Positions 24,015 to 33,617 are shown, counted from the stretch's first letter. The stretch: 64,000 nucleotides of DNA from Nocardia iowensis (GCF_019222765.1 NZ_CP078145.1:5084001-5148000), one strand, 5' to 3'. The notes: a model not told the origin generated them from the sequence alone. A program made the numbers and translations.

Positions 24015-25140
24015 CCAATTTCGTAAACGGAAGTGTGCGACTGTGGCACAACACAAAAACGGATATGTCATGCAGTCGACACACTGAGGATTCGGTCCGC
24101 AGCACCGACTGGGCAAGCCGGTGCGCGGCCAGAGACAGGTCGTATTACGGGAAATTCCGGGAGCGGCGGTCGGTGCGCTGCGAAGAATCATCATCCGTAG
24201 CCCGAGCGGGCTAGGCCAATCCATACCGTCCGGGCTCGAATTCGCCGGGGACGCAATCGGTTCGGCGGTCCGGGTGAATTGGCAAGTCGGGCCATGACTT
24301 CCACCTAAAACAGGGTGATCGGATGATCGGATCATGCAGTGGACTCCGATGTCCCGCAATACATCTCGACTACGAGATAGATCTTGCGCGAGGACTGCTA
24401 GGCCACAACCATAGCCCTCCAATGACTTTCCGTCGACCCCTACCGTTCATCTAACTCAGGCCAATATTAGTCAGCATGCCGGCCCGATTTCGCTGGGGAC
24501 AATTCCGACTGGTCGGCGGGTAAAGTCGGATACAATTACCCGCAGACTAAGATATTCACTTTGGAAGTTCGACGCACCCAACACGAGAACGACGAGCCGA
24601 GACGGTCGTGGTGTGCGCCAGCAGAACTCTCGCCGGAACCGGATGGATCCAACGGCCATCGACAAGCCCGTGTCGTGCGCATGGCTCTTCGAAGACCTGG
24701 TTACGAGATCCGTTCTGTCGCAAGGCGAATCATCGCTTGAGGCTCAGCCCCTGATCAACCGGATGACCAGTTCGATAACCTGCGACGTCGCTCATCGGTG
24801 AATTCCGACGTCGCCTCGGATCGAAAGATGTTCGTATCGGCGAATTTTGACGGCACAATCTCGTAAGATCTGCGCGCCTCGTCGGGTCAGTTGTATGCCA
24901 CGATCCGGCGAGACTACCGTGTGGGGACAACTGGGCTTGCGAACGAGCGCAAGTGCGTGGTGGTCTGGTATGCACCGCACAAGCGGCGGCACTCGATCAA
25001 GCGGACCTGAGCCCGCCTGATCGAGGACGCGCCCGCATGGCTCACTCGGCGTCGAACGGCTTCGCAAAACGCCGCGCGCCCGTGCGTTCGGTGATTTCAC
25101 CCGCCGCGTGACGCCATCCGAAAAGAGCGAAATAATCGTG
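24015..25140. other. 1.1-kb region without a confident gene, upstream of the lasso operon
   Basis: This stretch holds the lasso operon promoter (not located with confidence) and is less GC-rich than its surroundings. A minus-strand frame from about 25030 to 24792 contains RGIQLTRRGAQILRDCAVKI, which resembles the end of a LysR-type winged helix (LTxxGxxLLxxA), but the rest does not fit and no start or ribosome-binding site is seen. If real it is a relic of a regulator. No other gene, RNA or repeat was recognised. Confidence 0.5.
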
Positions 25141-25602
25141 TCAGTTGGTCGGCCGTGGGCTGATGGTGACGCTGAATTTGTTTTCCACCGTTTGCTGCCA
25201 ATCCCGTTCGCACTGATCGATTTTCGCGCGATCATTACCGGCATCGCTCACGCAGTCGGTGAAGTCGTCACCGCCGGTGAAACCGAAAAGGGCGAAGCCG
25301 ACTGCCAGGGCAACGGCCGTCGCAATCAAGGCCACTATGCTCAGCACCAAGCCCGTTATCGCCATAGCGGAGCCCCCGGCCGTGCCTTTCCGGGCCCTGG
25401 ACGTAGCGATAATGCCGATGACAAGTCCGGCCAGGCCGAGCAGGATTCCGCCGATCACGGTCCAGAAGCTGACCAGCGCGAGGATGCCGAGCACCAATGC
25501 GGCGATGGCAAGGCCGTTGCTTTCGGACTGCTGTCGATAAGGCCCCGCAGGCGGCGGATACTGGCCCGGTGCCGTATAACCGGGGGGAAATTCCTCCGTC
25601 AT
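25141..25602 (-). CDS. DUF4190-type membrane protein
   Basis: 153 residues. A Pro/Tyr/Gln-rich cytoplasmic head (PPGYTAPGQYPPPAGPYRQ) is followed by two or three membrane segments (LAIAALVLGILALVSFWTVI; GILLGLAGLVIGIIATSRARKG; AITGLVLSIVALIATAVALA), the typical DUF4190 layout, and a short outer tail with two Cys (DFTDCVSDAGNDRAKIDQCERDW). The tail resembles the cysteine pair of small actinobacterial envelope proteins. Start ATG 25602 has AGAGAGGA upstream. Function unknown. Confidence 0.88.
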   Translation of the reverse strand: MTEEFPPGYTAPGQYPPPAGPYRQQSESNGLAIAALVLGILALVSFWTVIGGILLGLAGLVIGIIATSRARKGTAGGSAMAITGLVLSIVALIATAVALAVGFALFGFTGGDDFTDCVSDAGNDRAKIDQCERDWQQTVENKFSVTISPRPTN

Positions 25603-25846
25603 GGCTGTCCTCTCTTTGCGTCGATCCCAGCTACCGGTTTTGGTGTCCTTCCGGATGCTAGTGAAATTCGAGCCGAGTGCACGCTTGCCACACACAGTTC
25701 TATTAAGAGAATGGTTTTTTCACCCGGATCCTGCGTTCGACTCGCGCGACCGTGCGGTCCGCCGGTGCGGCGAGAGGCAGGATGACCGGCTCATCCGACC
25801 ATTGTGTGTTGCCGCCGGACCGCCGATAATGATTCGGGGAGGGATC

Positions 25847-27706
25847 ATGAGGCGCAGAGTCAGCGGAAGACGGTCGGCCACAACGCTATTGATGGCCGTG
25901 ACGCTGTTGATCACCGTGCCGGTGTCGTGCGCGTCGCAGGACCGGCAGGCGGAGACGTGCGAGGTCACCAAAGAGGTCAACGTGCCGGATACGATGCGCG
26001 ACGGCACGGTGCTGTACGCCGACGTCTATCGGCCGAAGACCGACGAGCCGGTGCCGGTGGTGCTGATCCGCAACCAGTACGGCAAGGACGTGGCGGCGCT
26101 CCAACCGCATCGGTTCCTGTCGCCGCACTGGCTGGCCACCCACTGCTATCTCGTGGTGCACGAGGACGTACGCGGCCAGTACGCATCCCAGGGCACGTTC
26201 TATGAGTTCACCCAAGAGGTGAACGACGGGTACGACTCGGTGGAATGGGCTGCCAAGCTGCCCGGGTCCAACGGCAAGGTCGGAATGTACGGCTCGTCCT
26301 ACCTCGGGGCCACCCAATGGCTGGCCGCCGAGGCCGGGCCGCCGCACCTGACCACCATCGTTCCGATGAACACCTCCAGTGACTATTACGAGGGGTGGAC
26401 GTATGAGGGCGGACAGTTCCGGCTCGGCTTCATCCAGCCGTGGGCGATGCACACCATCGTGCGCAGCGCCGCCGCCAATCGGGGCGACACAGCGCTCGTC
26501 AAGGAGTTGGACGCCGCGTATCTCGACGTCGCGAAGTGGCTGCGGCACCGGCCCTACAACACATTCCCGCCATTCCGGCCGGACGATCCGAAGGTCGCGC
26601 CGTACTTCTTCGACTGGATCAAGCACTCGACCAACGACGACTACTGGACGTCGCTGGCGCCAGAACGCCACCATTCCAAGATCAAACTGCCGATCCTGCA
26701 CATAGAGGGCTGGTACGACTCGTTCTTGGACGGCGGCATCCGCAACTTCACCGGCATGACGGCCGACGGTGGGTCGCCGGAGGCGCGGGCCGGGCAGCGG
26801 ATGGTGATCGGCCCGTGGGATCACAAGTCCTACAGTCGGCCGCCCGCCGAGGCCTACCGGCCGTCGCCGATGCTCGCCGCCATCGGGAAGGCCGGGGAAT
26901 ATCCGCTGGACGAGCGGCTGCTCGCCTGGTTCGACCAACACCTCAAGGGCCGCCCCGGTGACGGCCGCGCCGCGGTGGACTACTTCGAGATGGGCTCCAA
27001 CACGTGGCGGCAGGCCTCGGCGTGGCCTATCCCCGGCACCGAGTTCACCAAGTACTACCTGGGCAGTGACGGCCACGCCGCCTCACTCTTGGGCGACGGC
27101 AAGCTCGCCACCACGCCGCCCACCGCCGGTCAGCCCCCCGACCAATACACCTACGACCCGCGCGATCCCGTGCCGTCCGCCGGCGGGCACTCGTGCTGCG
27201 ACAACACCGGCGGGCAGCAGGGACCCTACGACCAGCAGACCGTCGAGGCCCGTCCGGATGTGTTGGTGTACACGAGCCCGCCGCTGACCGCCGATACCAG
27301 GGTGACCGGCCCGATCAGCGTCGAGTTGTACGCCTCGTCCTCGGCCGAAGACACCGACTGGACGGCGAAACTCGTCGACGTGCACCCCGACAGCACCGCA
27401 CGCAACCTCAACAACGGCATCTTGCGGGCCAGCTTCCGCGAATCCGCCACCCACCCGACGCCGATCGTGCCCGGCCAGATCTACAAGTACACGATCAAGA
27501 TCTGGCCCACCTCCAACATGTTCAAAGCCGGACACAAGATCCGCCTGGAAATCTCATCCAGCGACTTCCCCCAATACGCACCGAACCCCAACACCGGCGC
27601 CCCCTTCGGCACCAGCGACGGGATCCGCACCGCCCACCAAACCATCTACCACGACCCAGTCCACCCCTCCTCGATCACCCTCCCGATCATCCCGGCCGAC
27701 AAGTAA
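25847..27706 (+). CDS. Secreted CocE/NonD-family hydrolase (X-Pro dipeptidyl-peptidase S15 type)
   Basis: 619 residues. Signal peptide TTLLMAVTLLITVPVSC; the Cys could be lipidated, but Pro at -3 is a poor lipobox. The alpha/beta-hydrolase domain has the nucleophile Ser in GMYGSSYLGATQW, the acid Asp in EGWYDSFLDGG and the His in GPWDHKS. The C-terminal half (from about residue 420) is the jelly-roll PepX_C domain (TSPPLTADTRVTGPISVELYA; MFKAGHKIRLEISSSDFPQY). The start is ATG 25847, with GGGGAGGG upstream; upstream ATG 25829 is possible. Acts outside the cell as an esterase, acylase or dipeptidyl peptidase. Confidence 0.92.
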   Translation: MRRRVSGRRSATTLLMAVTLLITVPVSCASQDRQAETCEVTKEVNVPDTMRDGTVLYADVYRPKTDEPVPVVLIRNQYGKDVAALQPHRFLSPHWLATHCYLVVHEDVRGQYASQGTFYEFTQEVNDGYDSVEWAAKLPGSNGKVGMYGSSYLGATQWLAAEAGPPHLTTIVPMNTSSDYYEGWTYEGGQFRLGFIQPWAMHTIVRSAAANRGDTALVKELDAAYLDVAKWLRHRPYNTFPPFRPDDPKVAPYFFDWIKHSTNDDYWTSLAPERHHSKIKLPILHIEGWYDSFLDGGIRNFTGMTADGGSPEARAGQRMVIGPWDHKSYSRPPAEAYRPSPMLAAIGKAGEYPLDERLLAWFDQHLKGRPGDGRAAVDYFEMGSNTWRQASAWPIPGTEFTKYYLGSDGHAASLLGDGKLATTPPTAGQPPDQYTYDPRDPVPSAGGHSCCDNTGGQQGPYDQQTVEARPDVLVYTSPPLTADTRVTGPISVELYASSSAEDTDWTAKLVDVHPDSTARNLNNGILRASFRESATHPTPIVPGQIYKYTIKIWPTSNMFKAGHKIRLEISSSDFPQYAPNPNTGAPFGTSDGIRTAHQTIYHDPVHPSSITLPIIPADK

Positions 27707-27920
27707 CCGTCGGCGCACACCCGAACAGATTCGTGTGCTGCGGACGCGGAGGCCGGTGGTCGCGATGACTGCCCGCTTCGGCCTGCGAACCGTCTATCTC
27801 GTCATCGAGGTCGTGGTCGGGCGCGCCCTTGAACAACCGCGTCAATTTGGTGGAACATGCACGCCATAAGCATGCATTGCCGAGGTTTTTGTTGATGACT
27901 TCCATCTAAGGTCCTCGTTC

Positions 27921-28769
27921 ATGAATTCCATTAGTGACCCCGTCTTTCCGGCCCAATGCGATATCCGAGTGAGGCAAGGCGATCTCGGCCGGAACGACTC
28001 GGTGAGCACGATCGGGATGGCTCGCTGGCTGGAGGACGCCCGGATTCGAGTGAGATTGCCGCGGTTCGAACGACTCGTACGGGCCCGTGGGTTCGGCCCT
28101 TACCAGATCGTGTTCGTCAGCCAAAGTGTCGAACGGCTGGCAGCCACCCACCGCACGGATACGGATATTCGGGTGCACACCGGTATTCGTCGTATCGGGC
28201 GGTCATCTTTCACCTTCGAGCAAGCGGTGTTCGTGGGCAGCGAGCGCGTAGGCAGCGGCGAGGCAACGGTTCTGCTGCTCGGCAGCGCGGGAGCGCTCGC
28301 GCTGCCGGACGAGTTGATCGCGGATCTCACTGCCTTGGCGATGCCGGATTCGAGCGAGACCGCCGTGACCCGTCCGGCTGCCGAGCGCCAGCAGCGGGAC
28401 CATTACCCGTATTTCGCGCCGCTGCGTGCACGGATAGGCGACGTCGACTCCAATCAGCACGTCAATTTCATTGCCCTGGCCACTTGGTACGACGATGCTG
28501 TCGCGGCGTATACGTCAGCGGCGCTCGGCGTGGGCGAGGGAGGTCTGGCGCCCGACCTGTCACCGTCGTCGTATCGAATCAACTACGTCGGCGAGGTCAC
28601 CTATCCCGGAAACTACGAGATCGGGGTTCTCGTCCGGTCTTTCGACGCCGAAGCCGTGCACTACGAACTCGGGATTTTTCTCGGCGGCACATGCTTGGGC
28701 GTCGCCGACGCCATCGGGGCACGTGGTGAGTTGTCCGCCGAGTCTTTAGCTCCCGGTGGTCTCCATTGA
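27921..28769 (+). CDS. Acyl-CoA thioesterase-like double-hotdog protein
   Basis: 282 residues with two 4HBT-type hotdog domains in tandem. The first starts RVRQGDLGRNDSVSTIGMARWLEDARI, the second RARIGDVDSNQHVNFIALATWYDDAVAAY; both have the conserved Asp/Asn-His-Val strand-helix element of the 4-hydroxybenzoyl-CoA thioesterase class. The second keeps a clear D-x-N-x-H-V motif, whereas the first is degenerate, so one active site per chain is likely. It overlaps the convergent AraC-type gene by 24 bases. Substrate unknown. Confidence 0.87.
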   Translation: MNSISDPVFPAQCDIRVRQGDLGRNDSVSTIGMARWLEDARIRVRLPRFERLVRARGFGPYQIVFVSQSVERLAATHRTDTDIRVHTGIRRIGRSSFTFEQAVFVGSERVGSGEATVLLLGSAGALALPDELIADLTALAMPDSSETAVTRPAAERQQRDHYPYFAPLRARIGDVDSNQHVNFIALATWYDDAVAAYTSAALGVGEGGLAPDLSPSSYRINYVGEVTYPGNYEIGVLVRSFDAEAVHYELGIFLGGTCLGVADAIGARGELSAESLAPGGLH

Positions 28770-29729
28770 GCGGGCGTACTCGGCGGGCGTCTGGCCGTAG
28801 CGCTTTTTGAAAGCGCGGATGAAGTGGCTGCTGTCGGAGAATTGCCAGTGCGCGGCGAGTTCGCCGACGGTCGGTCGACGGGACGGGGCGGTGAGGGCGA
28901 GCCGCGCCGCTGCCAACCGGCGGTCGCGGATGTAGCTGGTCACCGACTCCCCCGCCGTAGTGAACGCCCGCTGGAGGGTGCGTACCGAGACGTTGAGTTC
29001 ACGTGCCAGCATCCCTGGCGACAGCTCGGGATCGGCGAGATAACGGTCCGCCAGCGCCTTCGCTGCCTGGGTGAGCGTAGGCCTCAGCCCGGGCTCCGCG
29101 GCATCGAACCGGCCCGTCGTCACCGCCTTGGCCAGTTCGATCAGGGCGCTGTGAGCGGCGTGCACACCAACCGCCCCGAGGTCTGCCACGGTTGCGTGGA
29201 CCATGTTCGTGTGAGCCATCAGCAGGCGCATCTCGGCGGAGTCCGCCGACTCGATGATGCTCCGGTTTCTGAACCGTGGTTCGAGTACGGCGGAGGGCAG
29301 CGTGAGAATCCGCACCGTGGTGTCCGGCGCCGCCCCGAAGTGCAGCGGCGGCCCGTGCCGTAGCAGGAACTGCCCGGCCGACACGGTGTATTCGTCGCGA
29401 TCGGGCGAGCCGCCCAAACCCCATGCGCCACGCCGCACTACGTAAAGCCGTACCTGATCGTCATAGCCGTACGGGGTGCCTGCCGTTCGAATGACCGACG
29501 CGCTGTCGAGATCGGTGATCGCCACGTCGCGCACCTTCGCGACGCGGCTTCGGACCCGGAAGTCACCTGTCGTCGCTGGACTGAAGGTCGGCAGCGGGAA
29601 GCTATCGCCGACCTGGGTCTGCCACCCGTGCCGGAAGACATCGAAACCTCGCGATACGGCGCCAGGGACGGTGGAATCGAGTGAGAACCTTCCGCGCGAG
29701 TCTGCGACTTCCGCACCAGTGCTGTTCAT
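28746..29729 (-). CDS. AraC-family transcriptional regulator
   Basis: 327 residues. The N-terminal 190 residues form a cupin-like sensor domain of the AraC_binding_2 type (GDFRVRSRVAKVRDVAITDLD, YVVRRGAWGLGGSPDRDEY). The C-terminal 100 residues carry both HTHs: LSPGMLARELNVSVRTLQRAF and PTVGELAAHWQFSDSSHFIRAFKKRYGQTPAEY. Start ATG 29729 or GTG 29744. The region 29730-30038 separates it from the divergent FAD monooxygenase, a likely target. Confidence 0.92.
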   Translation of the reverse strand: MNSTGAEVADSRGRFSLDSTVPGAVSRGFDVFRHGWQTQVGDSFPLPTFSPATTGDFRVRSRVAKVRDVAITDLDSASVIRTAGTPYGYDDQVRLYVVRRGAWGLGGSPDRDEYTVSAGQFLLRHGPPLHFGAAPDTTVRILTLPSAVLEPRFRNRSIIESADSAEMRLLMAHTNMVHATVADLGAVGVHAAHSALIELAKAVTTGRFDAAEPGLRPTLTQAAKALADRYLADPELSPGMLARELNVSVRTLQRAFTTAGESVTSYIRDRRLAAARLALTAPSRRPTVGELAAHWQFSDSSHFIRAFKKRYGQTPAEYARSMETTGS

Positions 29730-30038
29730 CGGCGGCCGATCCACTCCGCGTTCATCCCGGTCCTTGTATGTTCTCTCGCAGATTACCGCCTGTCACGAAC
29801 CGGGCTCGACTCGCACGAGGGTTGTCAGCGCTCTGGCCGACATTCTCGACAACGCCGACCATCAACAACCGGGCGCTGTCGCCGCCGCCTTGATCGATCT
29901 CCGCCACCGCGGCAACCTCGACCAGCCATACTCACAAGGTCCGGCGACGCCGATCCGCACCACCCCTGACGCTGAGGGTCGCGACCAACCGATTCCGTTG
30001 GCCCGCAGCTACACACGGCAAACCAAGGAGGCAACCCG

Positions 30039-31088
30039 ATGGTGACCATCGTCGGCGGCGGTATCGCTGGATCCACTCTCGCCGGTGCCCTTGCCCGCAT
30101 CGGCCACTCGGTAACCCTGCACGAACAGCAGGCGAACGACGCTGGCGGCGGCGCGTTCCTGTTCATCGACGGACGGGGGCACCACGCCCTCACCGCTCTC
30201 GGTGTCTCCGAACCGGCCCTGCACGAAGCGTCCTATCCCCTGGCCGGGCTGCAATACGTCACCAGCACTGGCCAGCGCTCCGAAATGGCCAGTCGCGGCC
30301 ACCGGTTCTGGCGGCGCTACGACCTCATGCAAATCCTCAACGACTTCGTCGCCGGCTCCGGGGCCGACGTGCGATACGGCAGCCAGGTCTCCGAAGTCAC
30401 TGTCGCCCACCGCAATTGCATCATTCGCACCAGCGCCGACGGCACCACGACCGACGATCTGCTCGTGGCCGCCGACGGAATCAACTCGGTTGTGCGGAGG
30501 TGCCTCGAACCTGCCAGGCCCGCGGTCTACGCCGGGGATGTGGTGATGTACGGGACTACCACCTGCGGACTCGATTTACCGACCGATCAGGCGACCCTGC
30601 ACTTCTTCGCCGAAGCAGACGCAGCCGGCGGCACCGCGAGCAGCACCCTCGGTCACATCTGGCACCCCGACGACGACCATGTCCACTGGTTCATCCGGCT
30701 CACCCGCGAACCACTGGCAGACGCGGACGACCTGGGCGTACATCCGATCAACGAATGGGCCGACACCATCATGCGGGCAACTCCGTCGAACGCGGACATG
30801 GTCGACATGTTCATCGCGAACACCGATGTCGTACATGTCAGCAACGCACGCGATGTTCCGTTGGACAATGCCGCGGCGCCGACGACGCCAGCGCTACTGG
30901 TGGGCGATGCCGATCACGCCATAACCCCGGCTGCCGGCGTGGGCGCGCGCGACGCGCTCGAAGATGTGCACGCCGTCTTCCAGGCCATCACGTCGAACTC
31001 TTCTCCCGCAGCGGCGATGGCGCAGCGTCGCAGCGAAATCGTCGCTGATCGCGACCGCGTACAACGCGCGAGGCGGCGAGGAAGGTGA
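30039..31088 (+). CDS. FAD-dependent aromatic-hydroxylase-type monooxygenase
   Basis: 349 residues, short for the PHBH class but complete in motifs: the dinucleotide-binding MVTIVGGGIAGSTLAGALARIG with a downstream acidic residue (HEQQ), the DG motif LLVAADGINSVVRR, and the GD motif ALLVGDADHAITPAAGVGARDALEDV. It should use FAD and NAD(P)H to oxygenate an aromatic or similar substrate. Excellent AAGGAGG before the ATG. It lies 77 bases upstream of an epoxide hydrolase on the same strand, but that gene has its own promoter and operator, so the two may be related in pathway without being one transcript. Confidence 0.9.
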   Translation: MVTIVGGGIAGSTLAGALARIGHSVTLHEQQANDAGGGAFLFIDGRGHHALTALGVSEPALHEASYPLAGLQYVTSTGQRSEMASRGHRFWRRYDLMQILNDFVAGSGADVRYGSQVSEVTVAHRNCIIRTSADGTTTDDLLVAADGINSVVRRCLEPARPAVYAGDVVMYGTTTCGLDLPTDQATLHFFAEADAAGGTASSTLGHIWHPDDDHVHWFIRLTREPLADADDLGVHPINEWADTIMRATPSNADMVDMFIANTDVVHVSNARDVPLDNAAAPTTPALLVGDADHAITPAAGVGARDALEDVHAVFQAITSNSSPAAAMAQRRSEIVADRDRVQRARRRGR

Positions 31089-31095
31089 CCAGCAC

Positions 31096-31151
31096 TTGAA
31101 ACGGAACGATCCGTTCTGCTACAGTTCAAACAGAACGAAGCATTCCGTTTC
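31096..31151 (+). promoter_or_regulatory. Promoter with operator between -35 and -10, upstream of epoxide hydrolase
   Basis: A -35-like TTGAAA (31096-31101) and -10-like TACAGT (31120-31125) are 18 bp apart. The spacer holds the palindrome AACGGA-ACGA-TCCGTT (31100-31115). A 21-bp element at 31098-31118 recurs in inverted orientation at 31131-31151 with 18 of 21 positions identical, just before the AGGAGA of the epoxide hydrolase gene. Placement across promoter and leader is that of a TetR-type repressor. The repeats are seen; the regulator is not encoded next to it. Confidence 0.72.
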
Positions 31152-31165
31152 ACTAGGAGATCGCG

Positions 31166-32302
31166 ATGAGCACCATCAAGCCCTTTCAGATCAACGTCCC
31201 TCAGGCCCAGCTCGATGATCTGGCAGACCGGCTGCGCCGTGCCCTCTGGCCGAGCGAGCTGCCCGGCGTAGGCGACTCCTACGGCGTGCCCGGTGATCGG
31301 GTGCACACCCTCGCGCAGTACTGGCTGGAGAGCTTCGACTGGCGGGCGCTGGAGGCGAAGCTGAACTCCTACCCACAGTTCACCACCGAGATCGACGGCG
31401 AAGACATCCACTTCCTGCACATCACCTCGTCGCGGCCGGATGCCGTGCCGGTGATCCTCACGCACGGCTGGCCCGGCTCGATCCTGGAGTACCTCGACGT
31501 CATCGCCCCGCTGACCGAGCCGGAGTCGGTTGACTCGCCCGCCTTCCACCTGGTCATCCCGTCGCTGCCCGGTTTCGGCTTCTCCGGCCCGACTCGCAGC
31601 ACCGGCTGGAACCGCTACCGCACCGCGAAGGCGTGGGTGGAGCTGATGGACCGGCTCGGCTACCAGCGGTACGGCTCGATCGGCAACGACGCGGGTTCGA
31701 TGATCGCGCCCGAGATGGCCAAGCTCGCGCCGGGCAAGGTGATCGGAGTGCATGTGACGCAACTGTTTTCGTTCCCGTCCGGCGATCCGGCCGAGTTCGA
31801 GGACATGTCGGGCGAGGACATGGCAGCGCTGGGCCACCTGCAGTGGTTCCACGACAACAAGATGGCGTTCAACACCTTCCTCAGCCAGCAGCCGCAGACG
31901 CTGGCCTACGCGCTGACCGACTCGCCGATCGGCCTGCTCGGCTGGAACGCGCAGCTGATGGGCGAGTCCCTTGACCACGATTTCGTCATCGGCAATGTGG
32001 CGATCTACTGGCTGACCGGCACCGCGAGCTCGTCCACCCGGTTCTACTACGAGGACGCGCACGCCCCGGAACAGCCGCAGGGCCCGACCACGGTGCCGAC
32101 CGCGCTGGCCATGTTCAAGGGCGACTTCCAGTCGATCCGCCGATTCGCCGAGCGCGACCACAAGAACATCGTCCGCTGGAACTCCTACGATGCCGCGGCC
32201 GCCCAAGGCGGACCTAACGACGCGGCCGGTCACTACGCCGCACACGAGGCGCCGGAGCTGCTGGTCGGTGACATCCGCGAGTTTTTCGCGCAGCTCGGCT
32301 GA
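31166..32302 (+). CDS. Epoxide hydrolase (EHN-domain type)
   Basis: 378 residues. An N-terminal EHN domain (MSTIKPFQINVPQAQLDDLA, RLRRALWP, HTLAQYWLESFDWRALEAKLNSYPQF given as landmarks) precedes the alpha/beta-hydrolase core. Catalytic elements: oxyanion motif HGWPGS, nucleophile Asp in GNDAGSMIA, a cap region with tyrosines (IYWLTGT, TRFYYEDA) and the His in AGHYAAHEAPELL. It opens an epoxide to a diol. The start has AGGAGA 6 bases upstream. The gene is flanked by a double operator and a strong terminator, so it is a self-contained, probably inducible unit. Confidence 0.93.
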   Translation: MSTIKPFQINVPQAQLDDLADRLRRALWPSELPGVGDSYGVPGDRVHTLAQYWLESFDWRALEAKLNSYPQFTTEIDGEDIHFLHITSSRPDAVPVILTHGWPGSILEYLDVIAPLTEPESVDSPAFHLVIPSLPGFGFSGPTRSTGWNRYRTAKAWVELMDRLGYQRYGSIGNDAGSMIAPEMAKLAPGKVIGVHVTQLFSFPSGDPAEFEDMSGEDMAALGHLQWFHDNKMAFNTFLSQQPQTLAYALTDSPIGLLGWNAQLMGESLDHDFVIGNVAIYWLTGTASSSTRFYYEDAHAPEQPQGPTTVPTALAMFKGDFQSIRRFAERDHKNIVRWNSYDAAAAQGGPNDAAGHYAAHEAPELLVGDIREFFAQLG

Positions 32303-32322
32303 GATCGGCGCCGCTCGCCGCA

Positions 32323-32353
32323 CGGCCCGCACCAGCACGCCGGGTGCGGGCCG
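32323..32353 (+). terminator. Hairpin terminator after the epoxide hydrolase gene
   Basis: CGGCCCGCACC at 32323-32333 pairs perfectly with GGTGCGGGCCG at 32343-32353, an 11-bp GC-rich stem with a 9-base loop, 21 bases past the stop codon. Confidence 0.8.
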
Positions 32354-32725
32354 CCGCATGTGCCGGGCACTCGAGACAGTCTCTTATGTCATGCCTGAGC
32401 TGCGGCGCATTCCCCGAGGCGAGGTCAGACCTCGTGGGCTGTCGGCGAAGTACCCAGGACGGCAAGGGTATTCAGCGACCTGCACCGAGGGTTTGACCGA
32501 AGATGCCCCGTAGAGCCGCTGCGCCCAGAGCCTCGAATGCGGCCCTACTCCGCCCCGACCGGGCTGACCGGCAACGGATCCGGTCAGCTGTCGCTGCTTG
32601 CGAAGGGCCACTGGCGATCTGGGGAATGACCGTAGCTTTGGGGGGTCGGTGTGCGGACATTATGTCGCTACACTCAGCATTGCATTTGACTGCGAATTCC
32701 TTTCCACCACAAGGAGAGTCGTGCG
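32354..32725. other. 370-bp stretch without a recognised gene
   Basis: Only short frames without ribosome-binding sites are present. The right end contains the promoter and leader of the secreted-protein gene at 32726, with an AT-rich segment (about 32655-32715) and CAAGGAGAG before the ATG. Nothing else recognised. Confidence 0.55.
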
Positions 32726-33187
32726 ATGGTTGAGTATCGTCGGACCGCCGTGCCCAGGAATCGATTCATCCGAATGGCTATCGCCACGGTTGCGGGGTGC
32801 ATAGGCACGGCCGTGCTTGCGGTCCCGGCCTCGGCGGCCCCATCGGCCGAGCTGACCGCCGCCGCCATCCAGCGTCTCAACGCTGATGGCACTGTGCAGA
32901 TCACCGGCACCTACACCTGCAACGGCGGCCGCGGCAAAACGTACGGGAGCACCACGTTGACCCAGGGCGATCCCGGGAACGACACGCTCAGCTATTCGGC
33001 GGCGGGGCCGGGCCCGCTGGCCTGCGACGGCACTGCGCACGACTACACGATCAACCTTCCGGAACCGGAAGCGTTCCCATTCCAGCCCGGCCCCGCCAAG
33101 CTCCTCATCATCTGGGACATCTACACCACGGACGGGAACATCACCAGGGCTGAGCTCGACCAGGTCCCCGTCACCCTGCAGAGCTGA
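32726..33187 (+). CDS. Small secreted protein of unknown function
   Basis: 153 residues, starting at ATG 32726 with AAGGAGAG about 8 bases upstream. Signal peptide FIRMAIATVAGCIGTAVLAV then PASAAPSA. The mature ~115 residues look like an all-beta extracellular domain (GTVQITGTYTCNGGRGKTYGS, two Cys about 40 residues apart that could form a disulfide). It resembles small Nocardia/Streptomyces exported proteins of the DUF6299 kind; no function is suggested. Confidence 0.85.
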   Translation: MVEYRRTAVPRNRFIRMAIATVAGCIGTAVLAVPASAAPSAELTAAAIQRLNADGTVQITGTYTCNGGRGKTYGSTTLTQGDPGNDTLSYSAAGPGPLACDGTAHDYTINLPEPEAFPFQPGPAKLLIIWDIYTTDGNITRAELDQVPVTLQS

Positions 33188-33248
33188 CCAAGACCCGGCC
33201 GACCCGCCTCACCCGCTAGGGCACGGACGGCGGCGGCGTTGCGGTAAC

Positions 33249-33617
33249 TCATTCGCCCAAAGGCCATCCTCGACGATTCGACGTGGCGAAGTATTCCTCG
33301 TATTCGATCTCGTCCTGCTGTTCGGCGCGTTCGGCTTTGCGTGCCGAATTGGCCTCGGCAAAGATCATCACGGACTCGAAGCGCGCGTCGGCGCGAAGCT
33401 CTTGCATCGCCGCTTCTACCCTGGGCTGTTTATCACGCAGAGCAGCTTCGTATGCTTCCAAGATGGCGTCGGCGTCGGGCACGTCGACCGCGAGCAGCCG
33501 GTTCTCCGCGTCTACAACGACTCGCACGCCGCGTACGGTGGCTTCACCGCGGATCTGTCCGATCGCGTGATGTGCACGCTGGACCTTGAGACCTAGTTCT
33601 TCGAATTTCTGCGACAT
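33249..33617 (-). CDS. YbaB/EbfC-family protein of a type VII secretion locus
   Basis: 122 residues. The YbaB/EbfC pattern is visible: a helix (MSQKFEELGLKVQRAHHAIGQI), the strand pair GEATVRGVRVVVDAENRLLAVDV, and a long C-terminal helix with charged ends. In actinobacteria such proteins are often encoded next to WXG100-type and DUF1023 genes, as here (82 bases downstream of the DUF1023 gene, same strand), where they are thought to be chaperone-like rather than nucleoid proteins. Confidence 0.8.
   Translation of the reverse strand: MSQKFEELGLKVQRAHHAIGQIRGEATVRGVRVVVDAENRLLAVDVPDADAILEAYEAALRDKQPRVEAAMQELRADARFESVMIFAEANSARKAERAEQQDEIEYEEYFATSNRRGWPLGE

Noticed and set aside
24792..25030. 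LysR-like winged-helix fragment upstream of the lasso operon
   Set aside because: Only about 20 residues (RGIQLTRRGAQILRDCAVKI) resemble a LysR-type HTH; no start, no ribosome-binding site and no effector domain follow. Kept only as a possible relic.
25141..25602. DUF4190 protein or the CPBP protease as lasso-peptide immunity/export factors
   Set aside because: Both are separated from the lasso operon by more than 1 kb or 13 kb, have their own ribosome-binding sites and belong to families widespread outside such clusters.
27715..27738. GCACAC...GTGTGC hairpin after the CocE-like gene
   Set aside because: A 6-bp stem with a 12-base loop is weak compared with the 11-13-bp terminators elsewhere in the window.
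29730..30038. Open plus-strand frame covering the AraC/monooxygenase intergenic region
   Set aside because: Most of it is antisense to the AraC gene and it has no start signal; the remaining part has low-complexity composition. The region is better read as a shared promoter region.
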